Positions 46,042 to 46,146 of a stretch of 46,146 nucleotides of DNA are shown one piece after another; positions within the stretch are counted from its first letter, which is position 1; the number at the start of each line of letters is the position of its first letter. Under the pieces are notes generated by a model. The model did not search any database. It was not told the DNA's origin and saw only the letters and a list, made by a program, of their open reading frames with translations. The stretch is from Gonapodya prolifera JEL478 (lineage: Eukaryota; Monoblepharomycota; Monoblepharidomycetes; Monoblepharidales; Gonapodyaceae), in NCBI GenBank assembly GCA_001574975.1, contig KQ965821.1, positions 3,666 through 49,811 of the forward strand, given 5' to 3'. The position numbers were made by a program, and so were the translations under genes.

Positions 46042-46102
46042 TCGCATATTTTACATACCCCCACCCAGAGAGCTACCCCCACCCTGGAGCCAGGTACCCC
46101 CA
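46042..46102 (-). repeat. Three-box TGGGGGTA repeat, right copy (inverted)
   Basis: Three TACCCCCA boxes (the complement of TGGGGGTA) lie at 46056-46063, 46074-46081 and 46095-46102. Read on the minus strand their spacings are 21 then 18 bp, exactly as in the left copy at 179-225. The last box is followed by TGTAAAATATGCGAC, similar to TGTAAAACTTGTGAC on the left. Confidence 0.7.
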
Positions 46103-46146
46103 GTGCATGAAAGTACAATTTTGGATATCCCATATACGAATTTGCA

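Noticed and set aside
1-46146. tRNA or rRNA genes
   Set aside because: No cloverleaf with A/B boxes and no rRNA core sequence was noticed on either strand by eye. A covariance-model scan would be decisive.

Overview
The window is nuclear DNA from a fungus, most likely an early-diverging (chytrid-like) one. Nearly every protein-coding gene is split by many short introns (about 40-150 nt, GTRAGT donors, YAG acceptors, frequent CTAAC branch points). The recognisable products are typically fungal: acetamidase-type amidase, AANAT-type acetyltransferase, EF-hand MscS channel, 3-hydroxyanthranilate dioxygenase and nucleoporin Nup160/Nup120. A chytrid-like host is an inference from gene content and from the giant-virus-like remnant, not a proof. 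Genes were reconstructed by hand by joining reading frames across introns.

Layout. 1-1.35 kb: a short G-rich repeat followed by the 3' part of a 2-oxoglutarate/Fe oxygenase-like gene. 2.5-4.8 kb: a complete amidase. 4.9-9.2 kb: an accessory island with two decayed copies of a giant-virus (NCLDV) D5-like primase-helicase, separated by tandem repeats, a ~355-bp direct repeat pair and recurrent hairpins. 9.8-13.15 kb: a secreted M13 (neprilysin-like) metallopeptidase with 18 exons, fully open. 14-17.85 kb: an unrecognised gene or genes, including a membrane-anchored coiled-coil protein with a Leu/Asp-rich and a Pro-rich tail. 18.4-19.0 kb: AANAT-like acetyltransferase. 19.3-22.2 kb: mechanosensitive channel. 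22.3-23.7 kb: kinase-like protein, head to head with the channel. 24.5-27.2 kb: a large, mostly disordered protein with a repeated FKYLGAS-type motif. 27.6-28.3 kb and 28.4-30.0 kb: HAAO and a MAT2B/RmlD-like reductase, divergent from one promoter. 31.6-36.4 kb: Nup160/Nup120. 36.4-41.8 kb: little that can be assigned. 41.8-42.9 kb: an Asx-homology-like chromatin protein. 43.1-44.4 kb: an RCC1-repeat protein. 44.4-46.1 kb: unassigned open frames and a second, inverted copy of the G-rich repeat seen at the left end.

The genes are mostly unrelated housekeeping and metabolic functions, and no operon-like pathway is visible. Two features run across the whole window. First, the same three-box TGGGGGTA element lies near both ends in opposite orientation with identical 21/18-bp spacing. 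Second, several otherwise good genes are broken by a single base, usually in a homopolymer (Nup160, RCC1, the coiled-coil gene, MAT2B-like, kinase-like), while the 2,184-nt M13 reading frame is intact. Single-base breaks should therefore be treated as possible assembly errors before they are called pseudogenes.
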